64,000 bases of DNA, from the NCBI GenBank assembly GCA_963383645.1, contig OY726566.1, forward strand, positions 98,968,302 through 99,032,301, read 5' to 3'. The notes beneath the pieces are model-generated. The model did not search any database, was not told where the DNA came from, and saw nothing but the letters and a program-made list of their open reading frames with translations. Numbering within the stretch: position 1 is the stretch's first letter; every line of letters begins with the position of its first letter. Made by a program: the position numbers and the translations under genes. Below, one piece after another: positions 12,621-24,089 of this stretch. The DNA comes from Muscardinus avellanarius. Lineage: Eukaryota; Chordata; Mammalia; Rodentia; Gliridae.

Positions 12621-13440
12621 TTTCTGCTTAAAAATTAACTTATAGAGGTAAAATTAATTTTCTGTAAAATTAGCCACTTTAAGGTGAACAACTGTGTTCA
12701 CCGATATTCAGTGTTGTGCAAATCACCCCCTATATCTAGTCTTTTTTTTTTTTTTTGATACTGGGGATCAAACCCAGGGGCATTCTACCTCCAGCCCTAT
12801 TTTACTTTTTTTGTTTTGCAACAGTCTCACTAAGTTGCTGAGTCTCGCTACTTGCTGAGACTGTTCTTGAACCTGTGATCCTCCAGTCTCTGCCTCACAC
12901 GTACTGGGGTTGCAGGTGTGCACCACTACACCCTGGTTCTTTTTTATTTAGTTCAGCTCTTGGAAGTAAGACCCTTTGGCAGTAAGCAGAAGCGCGCTCT
13001 CTCCTCCAGCAGGCTGCGTCGGGTCTCTGTGGACTTGTCCATCCTGTACACTTCAGATGTCCTGTCGTATGTGACCTTCCGTGCCTGCCTCCTCCACTGA
13101 GCGTGATGTTTTGGCCCGGGGCAGGACATCACTCCTTCTTGTGGACGAATCATATTCCAGTGTATGGATGTGAAAATCCCACAGTCTATTTATACAGTCA
13201 CCATGGAAGGATATCTGGGCCGTTTTTACTTCTCGGGAACTGAGAACAGTGTTGCTATGAACATGCACTTGTAAGTACTAGAATACAATACCTGTTTTCA
13301 GTTCTTTGGGGTACAGACACAGAAATGGAATTTGGGGGATCATATGGTAACTCTGCTTAATCTTTTTGAAGAACTGCCAGCTGTTTTCCATAGTGGCTAT
13401 GCCATTTTACACGTCTACCAACAATATACAAGGGTTCCTT
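12620..13440 (-). mobile_element. L1M fragment, antisense, interrupted by a SINE
   Basis: Antisense L1: ATTAGCCACTTTAAGGTGAA, GTTGTGCAAATCACCCCC, then after the SINE TCATATTCCAGTGTATGGAT, TTGCTATGAACATGCAC, GGATCATATGGTAACTCTGC and AACTGCCAGCTGTTTTCCAT in the usual order. Old and broken. Confidence 0.85.
12741..12936 (-). mobile_element. B1-dID SINE inserted in L1
   Basis: Antisense copy with T run, ATACTGGGGATCAAACCCAG, GGCATTCTACCTCCAGCCC, then a B1 part ending CACCACTACACCCTGG. It lies within the antisense L1M fragment, so it is younger than it. Confidence 0.88.
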
Positions 13441-13444
13441 AAAA

Positions 13445-13985
13445 AGTTATTTTAAACATAATTTATGAAAAAATTCCTGAAATGATTTTCAATAGTGCTG
13501 ACCTTTGCAACTCATAAAAGACTTAAGGGATTGATTTGAGAACTTTCCTTTAACAGGCTTCGGTGAAATCTCTAATCACCAACACCCTCCCCTTCATCAA
13601 GTACAGAGAATATGATTATCGCCAGAACAGAACAGACACTCAGGACGTTCACAATCTAGCTGGCTGCCATGACTAACACGCAGGTCACAATTATCAAACA
13701 GGTTCACATTCACAGGTTCCATCAGATGCAAGGAGGCATCTAATACGGATTTAATGAAGCAAGGATTTCTAGCAAAGTAGGGAGAGATGTGTGGGGGGTG
13801 GAGTGGCTGAAGGAAGACGGAGAACTGAACCCAGAGTAAGACCGGGAAGAATGGGTATGATAAACAAGAAACACGACGACCCAGCAGAGCACTGAGCACC
13901 ACAGAGCTGCTCCCCCAGCAGCTCCGTCCACGCACAGGAGCGGGGGACACTGGGAGCAGGACCCTCAATCTCCAGGCCAGCACAG
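13445..13985. other. Intronic DNA, nothing recognised
   Basis: Unique-looking sequence between the L1 fragment and a short tandem duplication. Open frames on the minus strand here run through the duplication and have no family resemblance. Confidence 0.4.
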
Positions 13986-13989
13986 GGCA

Positions 13990-14071
13990 GTGTCCCATTT
14001 CCCAGGGGCTGCGGGGAGCACATTTCCTGCGTGTCCCATTTCCCAGGGGCTGCGGGGAGCACATTTCCTGC
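13990..14071. repeat. Perfect 41-bp tandem duplication
   Basis: Two identical 41-bp copies, 13990-14030 and 14031-14071, each starting GTGTCCCATTTCCCAGGGGC and ending ACATTTCCTGC. Complete identity points to a recent event or an assembly duplication. Confidence 0.97.
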
Positions 14072-14340
14072 ATAAGAACTCCCCTCCGACCTGTCAGGAA
14101 AGGGGATGTTGTCATGTTTCCTTAGAAATGTTCAATTTTGGTAGCAAAACAAACCCAGCAATTCTCATGCTGTGCAGACGAAATTGAAAGTATTTAAGTG
14201 TGATGAGTTTTGCTTGCTAGTTGGGGAGAGGGGTAACACGAATATGTACGAGGTCCTTGCCAACTTCCTCTTACTACCCAGGGACTGTGACCAGGCTCCG
14301 GCAACAGCAAGAATTCTATTTTAAACAGAATTTATGAATC

Positions 14341-14830
14341 TCGTCCAGAGGAAGATGCACCGAAGAGCGGGTTGGTGTGAGCACGTCAGGCTCACCCCGC
14401 TGGGCCCTCTGCATCGGGCACCAGGTGACGGCTCCCACGGCCGAGCCCATGGCGCGCGGCATCAATCGGGCGATCTTAGGGAATGCTGCCGTCTGCTTCT
14501 CTGGCCTGCGCTCTCTAAGGGAGCCGCCAGGCCAGGCCGCCCCAGGTCCCAGGCCGCCACAGCTCCGAGCAGCAGTCCCTGTACGCAGCATGCTTGTGGA
14601 GGAAGTGCACAAAGACCTCGGCCTCTGGTACAGACCAGTATATGTCATGGGCGGGGTGCTCTGTCCAGTGGCGTCGACGACGACAGCATCATGGCCACGG
14701 ACAGAACTGAGCGACGGTGCTGAGACGCACACGGAGTCCGTGCAGGCGAAGCATGTACTTCCCGGCGTGACAAGAGTACAATCCACAGTGGTGTTCTCTA
14801 GAGGACAGGCGCCCACGTGTGCGCGGTGGG
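14341..14830. promoter_or_regulatory. CpG-island-like segment inside intron 2
   Basis: By hand count about 38 CpG in roughly 490 bp with GC near 60 percent, giving an observed/expected ratio near 0.85, far above the flanks. It contains clusters such as GGCGCGCGGC and GCGTCGACGACGACAGC. Long frames are open on both strands, as expected in GC-rich DNA, but I recognise no protein. It could be an unmethylated intronic CpG island, an alternative promoter, or a diverged GC-rich retrocopy. Confidence 0.5.
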
Positions 14831-14998
14831 GGAGGGGAGGACCCTAGAAACGCACTCTCCAAGCTGTGTGAGTCCAGGCTCAGGCTGTCTGCTCTGCACC
14901 CTGTGGCCAAGGCTCCTCCAAGCCCCTCTTTCTGGACAGAGCGGGATATGAAGGCTGTGCGCTTTTGTGGGGTTTTGGGGGAGGTTGTTTTTGTTTCC

Positions 14999-15080
14999 TT
15001 TTTTTTTTTTTTTTTTTGCAAACCCAGGGCCTGTGCGTGTTAGAAAAGTGGTCCACCACCAGGCTACACCCCCAGCTCCA
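14999..15080 (-). mobile_element. ID-type SINE (monomer)
   Basis: Antisense monomer with a T run of 19, then CAAACCCAGGGCCTGTGCGT, GTGGTCCACCACCAGGCTAC and ACCCCCAGCTCC. It has no B1 part, so it is a free-standing tRNA-Ala-derived ID element. Confidence 0.8.
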
Positions 15081-15084
15081 AAGG

Positions 15085-17095
15085 CTGCTAGCACATGGGT
15101 GGCCTGGCCAGGCCCTGTGCCCTGAGCAACAGGGGCGGTAGGCTGCGTGAGATGCTCTCAGAGTTAAGATGATGCTCATACAGAGCCTGTTCTTGGAAGC
15201 ACGCAGCAAACTGTGAGTCACCACCATAACCGCAGCCTGGTCAAATACAAGCTATGTTTAGTTCAAACAGAGCTACACCCGACTCTGGGACGGTACTTCC
15301 TGTGCGTGCGGGTGCACTCTACTCCCTGAAGCCGGCCTTGGTAAGTCACCAACCCCACCCCACCAGCCCATGAATGACCTCCTCCTCAGCTCCCGTCTCT
15401 CCTGAGGCTTCCCTACAGAAGCACGGTTGGCTCAGGACTCAGGAGGTTGGTTTGGGGCCTGCAGGGTTCTGAAGCTCTTAGCAAATGGGGTATGCTCAGA
15501 AGAAACGTCCTGGCCCCCAAGAAGCTGCAGCACATTTCCCAGCCCAGGACAGCCTTCTTCTTCGTGTCCACTGAGGCGGAGCCATGCACACAGTAGGTGT
15601 ACAAAATCATTTGCTAACAGGCTTATAAAGCAAAGCAATGGGGCAAAACCCAGGGCTCTGATGTGGAATGGGAAAAGATAAAGTTAGGACAAGGAGAAAA
15701 TGGCACATTTCTCATCTATTTGCAAGCTTCTGCTCCTGTCAGAGGCAGCAGCAACCCAACATGGACCTGACAACCTCGACTTGAGAGACTCATGGGGACA
15801 TGTCTTGGAGGGGAAGCCCTGCCAGGTGACAGTACAGCAAGTAGCCAGCAACGTTCTGGAAGCCAAGACTTCTGTGTTTCCAGTGTCCAAGCCTTGCTGG
15901 CACACCTGCTACAGATGTGCCCACCTGGATCAGGTTGGGAAAACCTTGGGAACACAAGAGGTAGAGGAGAAGAAAGAACCAGGGAGAGAGAGGTCATGGC
16001 TGGAAGCAATACATTTGTTTCTGCTGCATGCGTGACATGGGGGACCATGAAGCTAGGAGGTCACATGGGTCCCTGCAGCTCCCCAGGTGTTACGGGGAGC
16101 AGCGTCTCTCACACCAGCCAGATGTGGGCCTGTGAGAGGCTGGGAGACCACCCCAAGTCTCCGTCTCCCTTCCTTAGACTAAGGTCAGCAGCGGCAAGCC
16201 GTTTACGTTCACTGTAAATGGTGGATACGATCAACCTGCTCCCCCACAGGCCTAGAAGGCAGAGCCCGGCCCCACCAGTGTCCAGCATCGTCGGCCAAAT
16301 ACTGAGAGGAGGGAGAGGTCTCCTCTGGCCGTGGAGAATCTGGCACCTGAGTTTAATGCGGGGTGGGCAGGGAGCATGCCTGCGGGGCATGGCTGGTAGA
16401 CAGGCCGCGTGGGGTGGGCAGAGGGATGAGGAGAATCGCAGCACAAGCCTCAGGCTCAGGCTCCAGCGGGGCTGCTGCAGGGGCGCCGCGAGTGGGCGCG
16501 TGGCTGAGGGCCGCAGGCAGACACAGAGCCTCCGCTGCGGGGAGGCCATGGAAGGCCTGCCTCTTAGCTGATCTGAGCTGCAGAGGACACCAGGGCATGA
16601 CCTCCACGCTGTGGGCCCTCTGGTTTCTTTCAAGGAAATGAGTAAAAGCCCCCGCCAGAGGGGAAGCCTAGGAAGGAAGCTGGCTCTGTGCCCAGTGTGG
16701 TCTCAGGCCTAGTGCTGAGAACGTGGACCCCCCCTGCCCCCCAAGAAGGCCAGCAGGGCTCTCCCCGGTTACTTCTCATAGTAAGTATGAAAGTCCCCTC
16801 TAGATGGAAAGCTTGCCACAGGCGGGAACGCATCGTGGGGAAACCGCCACTGCTGTGTACATGAGTGTGCTGGCCACGTATGACCGAACAGAGAACAAGG
16901 GCAGGGGCCTGGCCGCAGCCAGGCTTGCTCTTCTTTCTGGGCTTCCAGTCTTGGCCCTTGAGCGGGAAGTTCGACCCTTCTCTGCCTCTAGGGGTCACTG
17001 TCCTAACAGTGCCAAGAGAACCCCTGACCTAGTGCGCATCTGTGTAAAGCAGCTCTGTGTTATATTCACAAAGTCGCAGGCAGCTTTCTTTTCTT
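15085..17095. other. Intronic DNA, small CpG cluster at 16465-16545
   Basis: Unique sequence. A short CpG-rich patch (GGGGCGCCGCGAGTGGGCGC) lies near 16480. No repeat family or exon was recognised. Confidence 0.4.
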
Positions 17096-17104
17096 TTTCT
17101 TTTC

Positions 17105-17212
17105 TTTTTGTTTTCTTTTTGCAGTACTTGGGATGGAACCCAGGGGCATTCTATCTCCTAGCTACACCACGCTCAGCCCTATTTGTTTTATTCTTTATTT
17201 TGAAACAGTAGC
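17105..17212 (-). mobile_element. Truncated B1-dID SINE
   Basis: Antisense ID part only: GATGGAACCCAGGGGCATTC, CTAGCTACACCACGCTCAGC, linker TTCTTTATTTTGAAACAGT, then it stops. The B1 part is missing (5'-truncated in sense). Confidence 0.8.
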
Positions 17213-17234
17213 TTTTCTATTAATAAATCTCAGC

Positions 17235-17405
17235 CTTCCTCTTCCCCTACCCTTCAGCATTGTTAACCTGGACACTCAGTATTGAGAGGGAGGGAAAGGG
17301 GAAGGGAAGGCACCAAGTACTGTGTGAATATATGCCACTGTCCACATGATCCATATTATGGCGTGAGTCTATAAAGCACCAATAAAAAAGTAAAAGAAAG
17401 AAAGA
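17235..17405 (+). mobile_element. L1 3' end, squirrel-type (sense)
   Basis: Ends with CATATTATGGCGTGAGTCTA, AAAGCACCAATAAAAAAG and an A-rich tail. The CACCAATAAA motif before the tail recurs at 53815-53925 and, in antisense, at 51254, suggesting one lineage-specific L1 3' end. Confidence 0.5.
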
Positions 17406-20400
17406 AGCTGTGTGCCTTCAGTACTGTCCCCAGAGTGTTCCCATGGGTCCCCAGTCAGCCTCCAGAAATGGTGGCTCCCTCCTCCTGACCATCCTGTGAC
17501 AGGATGGACGAGATATCTTCTACCCAAACAGCACAACACAACAAAAACAGGGAGAGAAACCAGGCACGGTAAGACTTATGGTGCAAACTGTCAACAGTTT
17601 TCTGCGAAGTCTTTAGGGGAAAATAGATTTGAAATTTTAATTCTAAAAATATTTTTCAATTAAGTGCTACTTGGTTGAGTTTGAGCACACATGTGGCCTT
17701 GGGTTGCCACCACCCAGTTGGAGCGCAGACGGCTCCATCCCCTTCGTCCCGCTGCTGCTCAGGGTGGACGCCTGACTTTCACAAGTGCGACATCATCTGA
17801 CTCTCTGGGTGCCAGGTCTATTTATACCCTGGGGTTCACACTTGCTGCCTTTTAATTTGCCAATGTAAGTTCTAATTTACAAAAAGAGGCCTAGGAATCC
17901 TTCACTGGGGATCAGCATAAGACAAAGAGGTGGCACCGACAGTTTGGCCCTCAAGCTCGGGCCACAGGACTTTTATTTTCCTGGTCAGCATCTACATAAG
18001 TAGTACGGCTGTCACTGGAGATGGCCGTCCGTGTGGTGCTGCCTTGTGGTGCTAAACTTCGTTCCTTCCTGATGCTGGATGAAGCCACTGCCACCCATGC
18101 TCCTGACATGCACAAGCTCATTCCGGGGCACGTCCACCGTGTGCCCTATGGTGCCAGGCCCCCACGTGTCCACTGAGACGAAGGGAAATGAAGCCTGGGG
18201 ATGGTGGGAATGCAGCGTGCACAGAGCGAGGGAGGATGCTAGACCAGGTCACGTGCTGTGGTGAACAGAGGCGCACGACCTAAAAGACACGCCACCCTGA
18301 CACAGCCGCCATCCGCGTTGCCAGGCATGGCGGGCAACACGCACTTCTGCCCTGGTCTCATCCAGTCCTGTGACAACCTAGTGAGCTGCTTTAATGGTTC
18401 CCTCTTAAGAGAAATCAACAATAGGCCTCAGAGAGGTGAGGGAACTTGCTTAGTCACACAGCAATAGGAAGCCGATTGGAAATTCACACTCAGATCTGTC
18501 TGAGGATAAAATTAATGACAATGACAGCAATGGCGGCGGCACTGAAAACAGGACAGCTACCGTGTCTGGTGTGTACTGGCGAGCGCTTTATGATGAGCTT
18601 TGTTCTAAGAAAGCTCTACTCGTTCAACTTTTCAGCCCAGAGCAGACGTGGAGCAGCGCCTTCTCCAGTGAACCTCAGCTGCCGGGGCCTTGCTGTGTGC
18701 GGGGGCCGCCACTTCTAATTTTCTGTGCAGGAGCAAACGATGGACAAGAGACACTCGGCTGACTTCAGGGTACCGGCCCGTGAGAAGCGGAGTCAGTTAT
18801 CTTCAGGTTTTAAACTGGAATCTCCGACGCGAAAGCAAAGCCGGGAGGGAGAACTTCTGGCGAGGCGCGGTGCTCCCCGAGAGGCGGATGTTGGGGCCCC
18901 TCCAGTCCAGGGCTTGGGGACGCCATGGACTTAAGATTTAGCCAACCGTGAAAGACTTGTTTGGGGACAGGAGACTGGGCACACGAGGGTTCCCGGTGCA
19001 TGGCGTGTGAGTTAGTCGCGTGGGGCCACTGGCACCGCTCGCTCAGCCGGCCAGTCCTGTGCTCTTTCCACAAATGAGCCCTGGGGAGCAGGAGCTACAA
19101 CATCTCTTTGGCACAGATATAGAAAACATGGTAGAAAAGCAACTGTCCTCTGCCTGTCTCTACTTCTCTGACCAACCTGCACTTCCGGCCTCAGGCGCCT
19201 GTTCCATCTGCGAGCCCAGCCCCACCCCCGCCTGGCAGGCAGGCTAGCCAGCTAGAGGGGCGGGGGGCAGCGGAGGCAAGGCTGACTCCTGAGGTACAAC
19301 ACCAGAGTGTAGAGCTCGGCTGGAATTCTTAGCCTGAGTGAGGGCATTCCCCCATCCCCTTTCCATTTCCGGAGCTTCATGGGATTGGGGGGAGCAAGGA
19401 CCCAGCCCACCCTGACTCCATGGTCCTGCGGCAATAGCTCTGCTCAGCCTCGCCTGTTTTTCCTGCTGCAGAGATGCCTCGGAACCAGATTAGTCTTCAC
19501 ATGAGCTCAGCCAACAAAGGGTACAGGTGAGTTAAGGCCCGCAAGGGTGGCCTTGGCCCGAGAGACAGCGCCCAGCTCCTGCCCACCCCACGCCCAGCTC
19601 CAGGAGGCTTTCCTCAGGCTCCTCAGGAGTGATGGGACTCCGGGGCGTCCAGCAGCCTGATAAGGCACTTACTGCTCACGGTTACTCCCCCATCTCTCTT
19701 CCTAGTATCACCTCCCAAGCAGACCACCCGTGCCCAGGCTGCTGCCCCTGGCTCTGCTTTGGGGGAAATCTAAGCTAGGAATAACACTGCCATCTCCATC
19801 TTGGTCCAGGAACAAGGGCTACACATCTGATGGCCCCCAAACCGTGGGTTTGCCTGCCTCAGTCTCTTCCTTAAGACACACTGGACCTGGCAGCCTGTGG
19901 GCAGAGCGGAAAGGAGCACCAGGCCGGCCTGGCACCTGCTCGGCAGCACAGTCGGCACTGGCAGCAGTGCAGAGACCCACTGCCAGGCAAGGGCACTGAG
20001 GACTCGGAGCGTGCAGCGGCCCAAAAGGTGGGGGAGAACGGCAAAACGACCTGAGGTGACACCCTGCCTCCCCAGAATCGCACACTCCACTTACAGGCTG
20101 GGCAGGCCCTGCATAGCTGTGGGCACTCCCACTCGTATTTTGAGACCTCACACAAAATACAGTGTCTGGCACATCTTTGGAACTCAAAAGATTACTTGTG
20201 CAATGCACAAAGGAGGACTACGGCTCCAAACCCAGCTGGGTGACAGAGACTGGAGCTACTTGGCTGTAAGTGCTTTTGCTCTTGTAAATTATGCAAAAGT
20301 CACCGACAGGACCGTCTCCTCCACCGAGCATCTGCTTTCTCATCCCACCCAGGCCCAGGCCTCCTCTGGATCACCCACTTCTTGCCAATTCGCCAGTCAC

Positions 20401-20826
20401 GTGACCTCTCCCACCCCTCGTCACCAACTATTTTTGTACCTCGACTGTCACCACCACTGGGGCCTAAGGGGTGTGACCACAAGTCATCTAACAAATGCAC
20501 CCTGGGAGAGGCATCGACCTCTCAGATGGAAGGTCAGCCGCACGGGGCCAGGCCCCATTCTGCTCTTGAGGGTGTGCACAGGACACTCGGGGTGAGGGGC
20601 TCCGAAGCCCAAGCCTTCTACAGCAGCAGTTCCCAAAGGATCATGGTGATAGTAACCATGAGAATTATAAACGAAGGGGGATCTGAAGGCAACGGGGATG
20701 TTTGTGGCATGGGCTGCAGTCGTTTCCACTTATCTACAAACGTGACAAATCGCAGATGTTAAATGTAAACAGTTGTCTGTATGTCAATCATAACTAAATA
20801 GATTTAAGAAGAAAAGAATTTGCTTA
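17406..20826. other. Intronic DNA with MIR-like fragments
   Basis: Near 18345-18500 the sequence reads like antisense MIR (GGCCTCAGAGAGGTGAGG, CTTGCTTAGTCACACAGC). At 20640-20820 an L1-tail-like motif occurs (TGTATGTCAATCATAACTAA). The remainder shows nothing recognisable. Confidence 0.4.
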
Positions 20827-20900
20827 GGGCTGGAGATATAGCTCAGTGGGAGACCACTTGCCTAGCATGTGCCAGGTCGTTCAATCTCCAGCATCACAAG
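20827..20900 (+). mobile_element. ID-type SINE (monomer)
   Basis: Sense tRNA-Ala-like monomer: GGGCTGGAGATATAGCTCAG, CACTTGCCTAGCATGTG, then a degraded B box TCGTTCAATCTCC. The A-box-like TAGCTCAGTGG is well kept. It is followed by a purine-rich tail. Confidence 0.88.
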
Positions 20901-20988
20901 ACGAAAGGAAGAAAAAAAAGAAAGAGAGGGAGGGAAGGAAGGAGGGAAGGGAGAAGGGAGGAAGGAAGAAGAGAGAGAGAAAGAGAAT
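20900..20988. repeat. Purine-rich simple repeat (GGAA/GA)n
   Basis: Nearly pure A/G tract of about 85 bp, probably expanded from the A-rich tail of the ID element. Confidence 0.9.
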
Positions 20989-20989
20989 G

Positions 20990-22240
20990 TGTTGCGGGGC
21001 CTGTGTGGGGCCTGTGCCGCCCGCCCCACAGCGTCTGCTCCTCCGGGTGGTGCACAGTGCAGGTGGTTCTGGGCTGGGAGGCTCCTCAGAGCCTGCTTTG
21101 AAAAAGACTGGTCTACCCTTTGGGCCCAAGAGTGGCTGCAGCCCTGGGTCTTTAGGTTCACAGACATGTACTGGCAGAGAGCTGGGCCAAGTTTCCAGGG
21201 CACTGACACCACGTGTGCACCGGGCCCTCGGTCTGCAAGGACACTTGGGTCAGCTCACTTGATCGGAGGAGAGGCCCAGTCCACTGTCTTTGTGCGCATG
21301 CGTATCTGTACTGTGCCCGCATCCGTGCGTCCCTCTCCACGTGGTAGCTTTCAACCCACATCCACATCTCTGTGCCAACAGCCAGGCGTCAGCGCCTGTC
21401 ACAGAAGTTCTCAGCTCACCTGAGGAGCATCATGCCTGGGCTTCCACGTGTGCCTCGGGCAGCACCCGGGCAGGATCTACTCAAACACATGTACAGAGTC
21501 CCACCTCAGTTATTCCCTCCTTATTAATAATCAGTAGGTAAGTATGGACTGATTAATCATTATTGAAAGAAAGTTCTAATTTCAAAATATTTCACTGTAG
21601 AGTTGAAGGTCCCAGAGATGATCAAGGGAAGTGTGAAGACAACCTACTGGCCCCAACAACTTACTGATTACTTCTCTGCAGGAGAGCTGTGACCCCAAAA
21701 TCTTTCCTGTAAACATAACTGGGCAGACGAGGTCGTCAGTGCAATGCGTATTTTTCACTTGTCATCTCTGAGCATGAACTAGTACCGCTTCTTGTTTCTA
21801 TTAGCAACAGAAGGCAAATTAATTTTAAAAACTTAATGCCTGTGATACAACTGCATTTGGAACTCCTCTTCCTCAAGCATACTTGCAGCCAGTCAACTTT
21901 TGTATGTGATCTGCACAGCTATGAAGTTTTTGAAATGACTTCTTGTTTGCAGCTACTTGTTTGAAGCTAATCCTCTTCCTGGAATGACTTATATTTCCAG
22001 TCTCGAGTGGGACATTTTGGAATACGCTCTGTTCTGTGTTGATGGGGAGATCAGTGAAGGTTCCCAGTGCAGTCATGAGGCCCAAGTCAAGGCACAGGAG
22101 AGGGAACTGCTCCCCGACAAGACCCTGGTCACAGTGGGAGCAGAGTATGGCCGGGTCACAGCAGACCTTCTACTGATGTTGACTGGGTGGAACAGGTAGC
22201 TGGAGCAGGCCCAGGCCTGGAGCGAAGGTGTCAATCTCTG
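20990..22240. other. Intronic DNA, nothing recognised
   Basis: Unique sequence, GC-rich to about 21500 then AT-rich. Short open frames only. Confidence 0.4.
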
Positions 22241-22241
22241 G

Positions 22242-22437
22242 GCTTGGTTGGGCATACCTATAATCCCATTATTTAAGAGGCTAAGACAGGAGAATTGCAA
22301 ATTCAAGGCTAGCCTCAGCAATTTAGCAGGCCCCTCAGGAACTTATTGAGATCCTGTTTCAAAGTAAAAACTAAAATAGCACTGGGGGTGTAGCTCAGAA
22401 GTAGAATGCCTCTCTGTTCAATCTCCAGCACCACAAT
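22242..22437 (+). mobile_element. B1-dID SINE
   Basis: Sense copy: GGTTGGGCATACCTATAATC, GAGGCTAAGACAGGAGAATT, CCTGTTTCAAAGTAAAAAC, then GTGTAGCTCAGAAGTAGAAT and TTCAATCTCCAGCACCAC. Followed by a short ATACATGC-type tail. Confidence 0.9.
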
Positions 22438-22439
22438 AA

Positions 22440-23892
22440 ATATATGCATACATGCATACATATCTCCTTACACTGCTATTACTTTATAGCAGTGGGGTGA
22501 TTTAAAACCAGGTCCTGGAAGACCAGAGAACTGTGTCTTAGAAAGAGCAAACATAAAACTATTCCTTGTAAGTCAATTCTACAAAGTACCGGAAAAGTTC
22601 AATGCACGGAAGGTGTTCACGTTCAGACTCCAGGGGAGAGGGATTCCCCTTCACAGTCCAGGGCCTTTTCCCTTATTTATCCCTCAGTAACTACAATTAT
22701 CTCCCAGCCTCTGGGTTTCCCCACAAGTTATTTTGTTTATCTGTTTGGGCAATCCATTTGATTACATTATCTTTACCATCATCAGATTACTCATTTGCTC
22801 AGGAATTACAAAGGTTCCCAACACTGCCACAAGCCCCTGAAGTTTGTACCCCAAACTCTCCACTGTCAGACCCCCTCGCCTCACCATTACCTTCCAACAG
22901 GGCTTCAGCCCCTTCCAGGCACCCCCACTGCACCTCCCATCTTCCCTTTTTATTCCAATCTCCATGGCTCAACTTCCCCTCCCCCGCCCATTTCCTTCTC
23001 TAGTTATTCCTATTAACACATCTTGCAAAATCTTTCATTGACTTTGGATTTCATGAACTAGTTTTGCTCACTTCTGTTTCTCTACAGTCCACCAACTTGA
23101 AGAGTCTCTACCCAAAAGAATGAAGCAAAAAAGGCTAAATTATTATGTGTGTGTGTGTGTGTGTGCGCGCGCACGTGTGCATGTCTGTGTGTTTTCCTGA
23201 GTTAAATATGTGGTCTTGTTTTTCGTTTTCTAGTCTTGTTGAGAGTGGAAATACCCCAGCACCAACTTAGTGCTTGCTGGAAACAACAGCAGCAACAAAA
23301 ACAAGAGAAAAAATGGCACTGCTGCGGCGTTAACTGAGGAAATGGCAGGGCCTCCGAAGTGAGGTAATATTAGCAAACAGGATCACTGCCTGCCTTTCCT
23401 CTCGGTTGAACACCTGAAAGGTGACACCCCTAAGGAAACCCTCTCTGCAGCTGCCTTCCTCAGCATCCAAAGCCACCTGCAGCAGCTGCATTGACCTGAG
23501 TCCCCTCTCCCTGGGGTGGAGGGGACCTTGGAGGGAGCAGGAGGGGCCTCCCCTGGAGGAGGCTGCAGCAGCCCTGTTCCTAACAAGCTCTCCAGGTGAC
23601 TGCTCAATAAAGCTGAAGGAGCCCTGAGGTTGACGGTTAACCCTGTGGCTGACCTTCAAGTTGAAGGTCAAGTTGGAAGGGAAACACCATGCAGCAGACT
23701 CAAACACAAAAACAAAATTGAAAAAGCAGCCCTGTTTCCTGAAGGACACACTACCAGGCTCGCCTCGTGGACACCAACAGAGACACGGCCCTGAGCGCAG
23801 CCAGGCAGGTGCCTACAGCAGGAGGAGCTGCTTATGGGCCACAGCCTCCTTTCCCAGCCACCTTTTTCTTTTTGTTCTTTCTTTCTATTTTT
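22440..23892. other. Intronic DNA with a CT-rich patch and a TG/CG repeat
   Basis: The pyrimidine-rich stretch 22780-23040 may be an old LINE2-like remnant, but similarity is weak. An alternating purine-pyrimidine run lies at 23145-23191. Nothing else recognised. Confidence 0.35.
23145..23191. repeat. (TG)n/(CG)n alternating tract
   Basis: About ten TG units pass into GCGCGCGCACGTGTGCATG, then more TG. The strict purine-pyrimidine alternation is typical of Z-DNA-prone sequence. Confidence 0.85.
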
Positions 23893-24084
23893 TGTGGCCC
23901 TCAGGGTTGAACTCAGGGGTGTTCTACGTCTGAGCTACACCCGAGGCTTTTTCAGGTCTTACTTTGAAACAGGGTCTCACTAAGTTGCTGAGGCACGTGA
24001 CCTTGCCGAGGCCGTCCTCAGATCTGCAATCCTTCTGCCTCAGCTTCCTGCGTGGGGTTACAGGCACGCGCCACACACCCAGCA
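23893..24084 (-). mobile_element. B1-dID SINE
   Basis: Antisense copy: GGTTGAACTCAGGGGTGTTC, TCTGAGCTACACCC, GAAACAGGGTCTCACTAAG, and a B1 end CACGCGCCACACACCCAGC. Flanking AGCCACCT copies (23856 and 24086) look like the target-site duplication. Confidence 0.88.
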
Positions 24085-24089
24085 AGCCA

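Noticed and set aside
14316..14847. Overlapping frames of 130-166 residues on both strands
   Set aside because: They lie in the CpG-rich segment where stop codons are rare; I recognised no family and no splice boundaries or tail. Kept only as a CpG-rich segment.
20827..20900. Possible tRNA-Ala gene
   Set aside because: The A box is tRNA-like but the B box and acceptor stem are degenerate and a purine tail follows; it is an ID SINE.
20862..21212. Ser/Phe/Pro-rich minus-strand frames
   Set aside because: They read across the purine simple repeat and an ID element.
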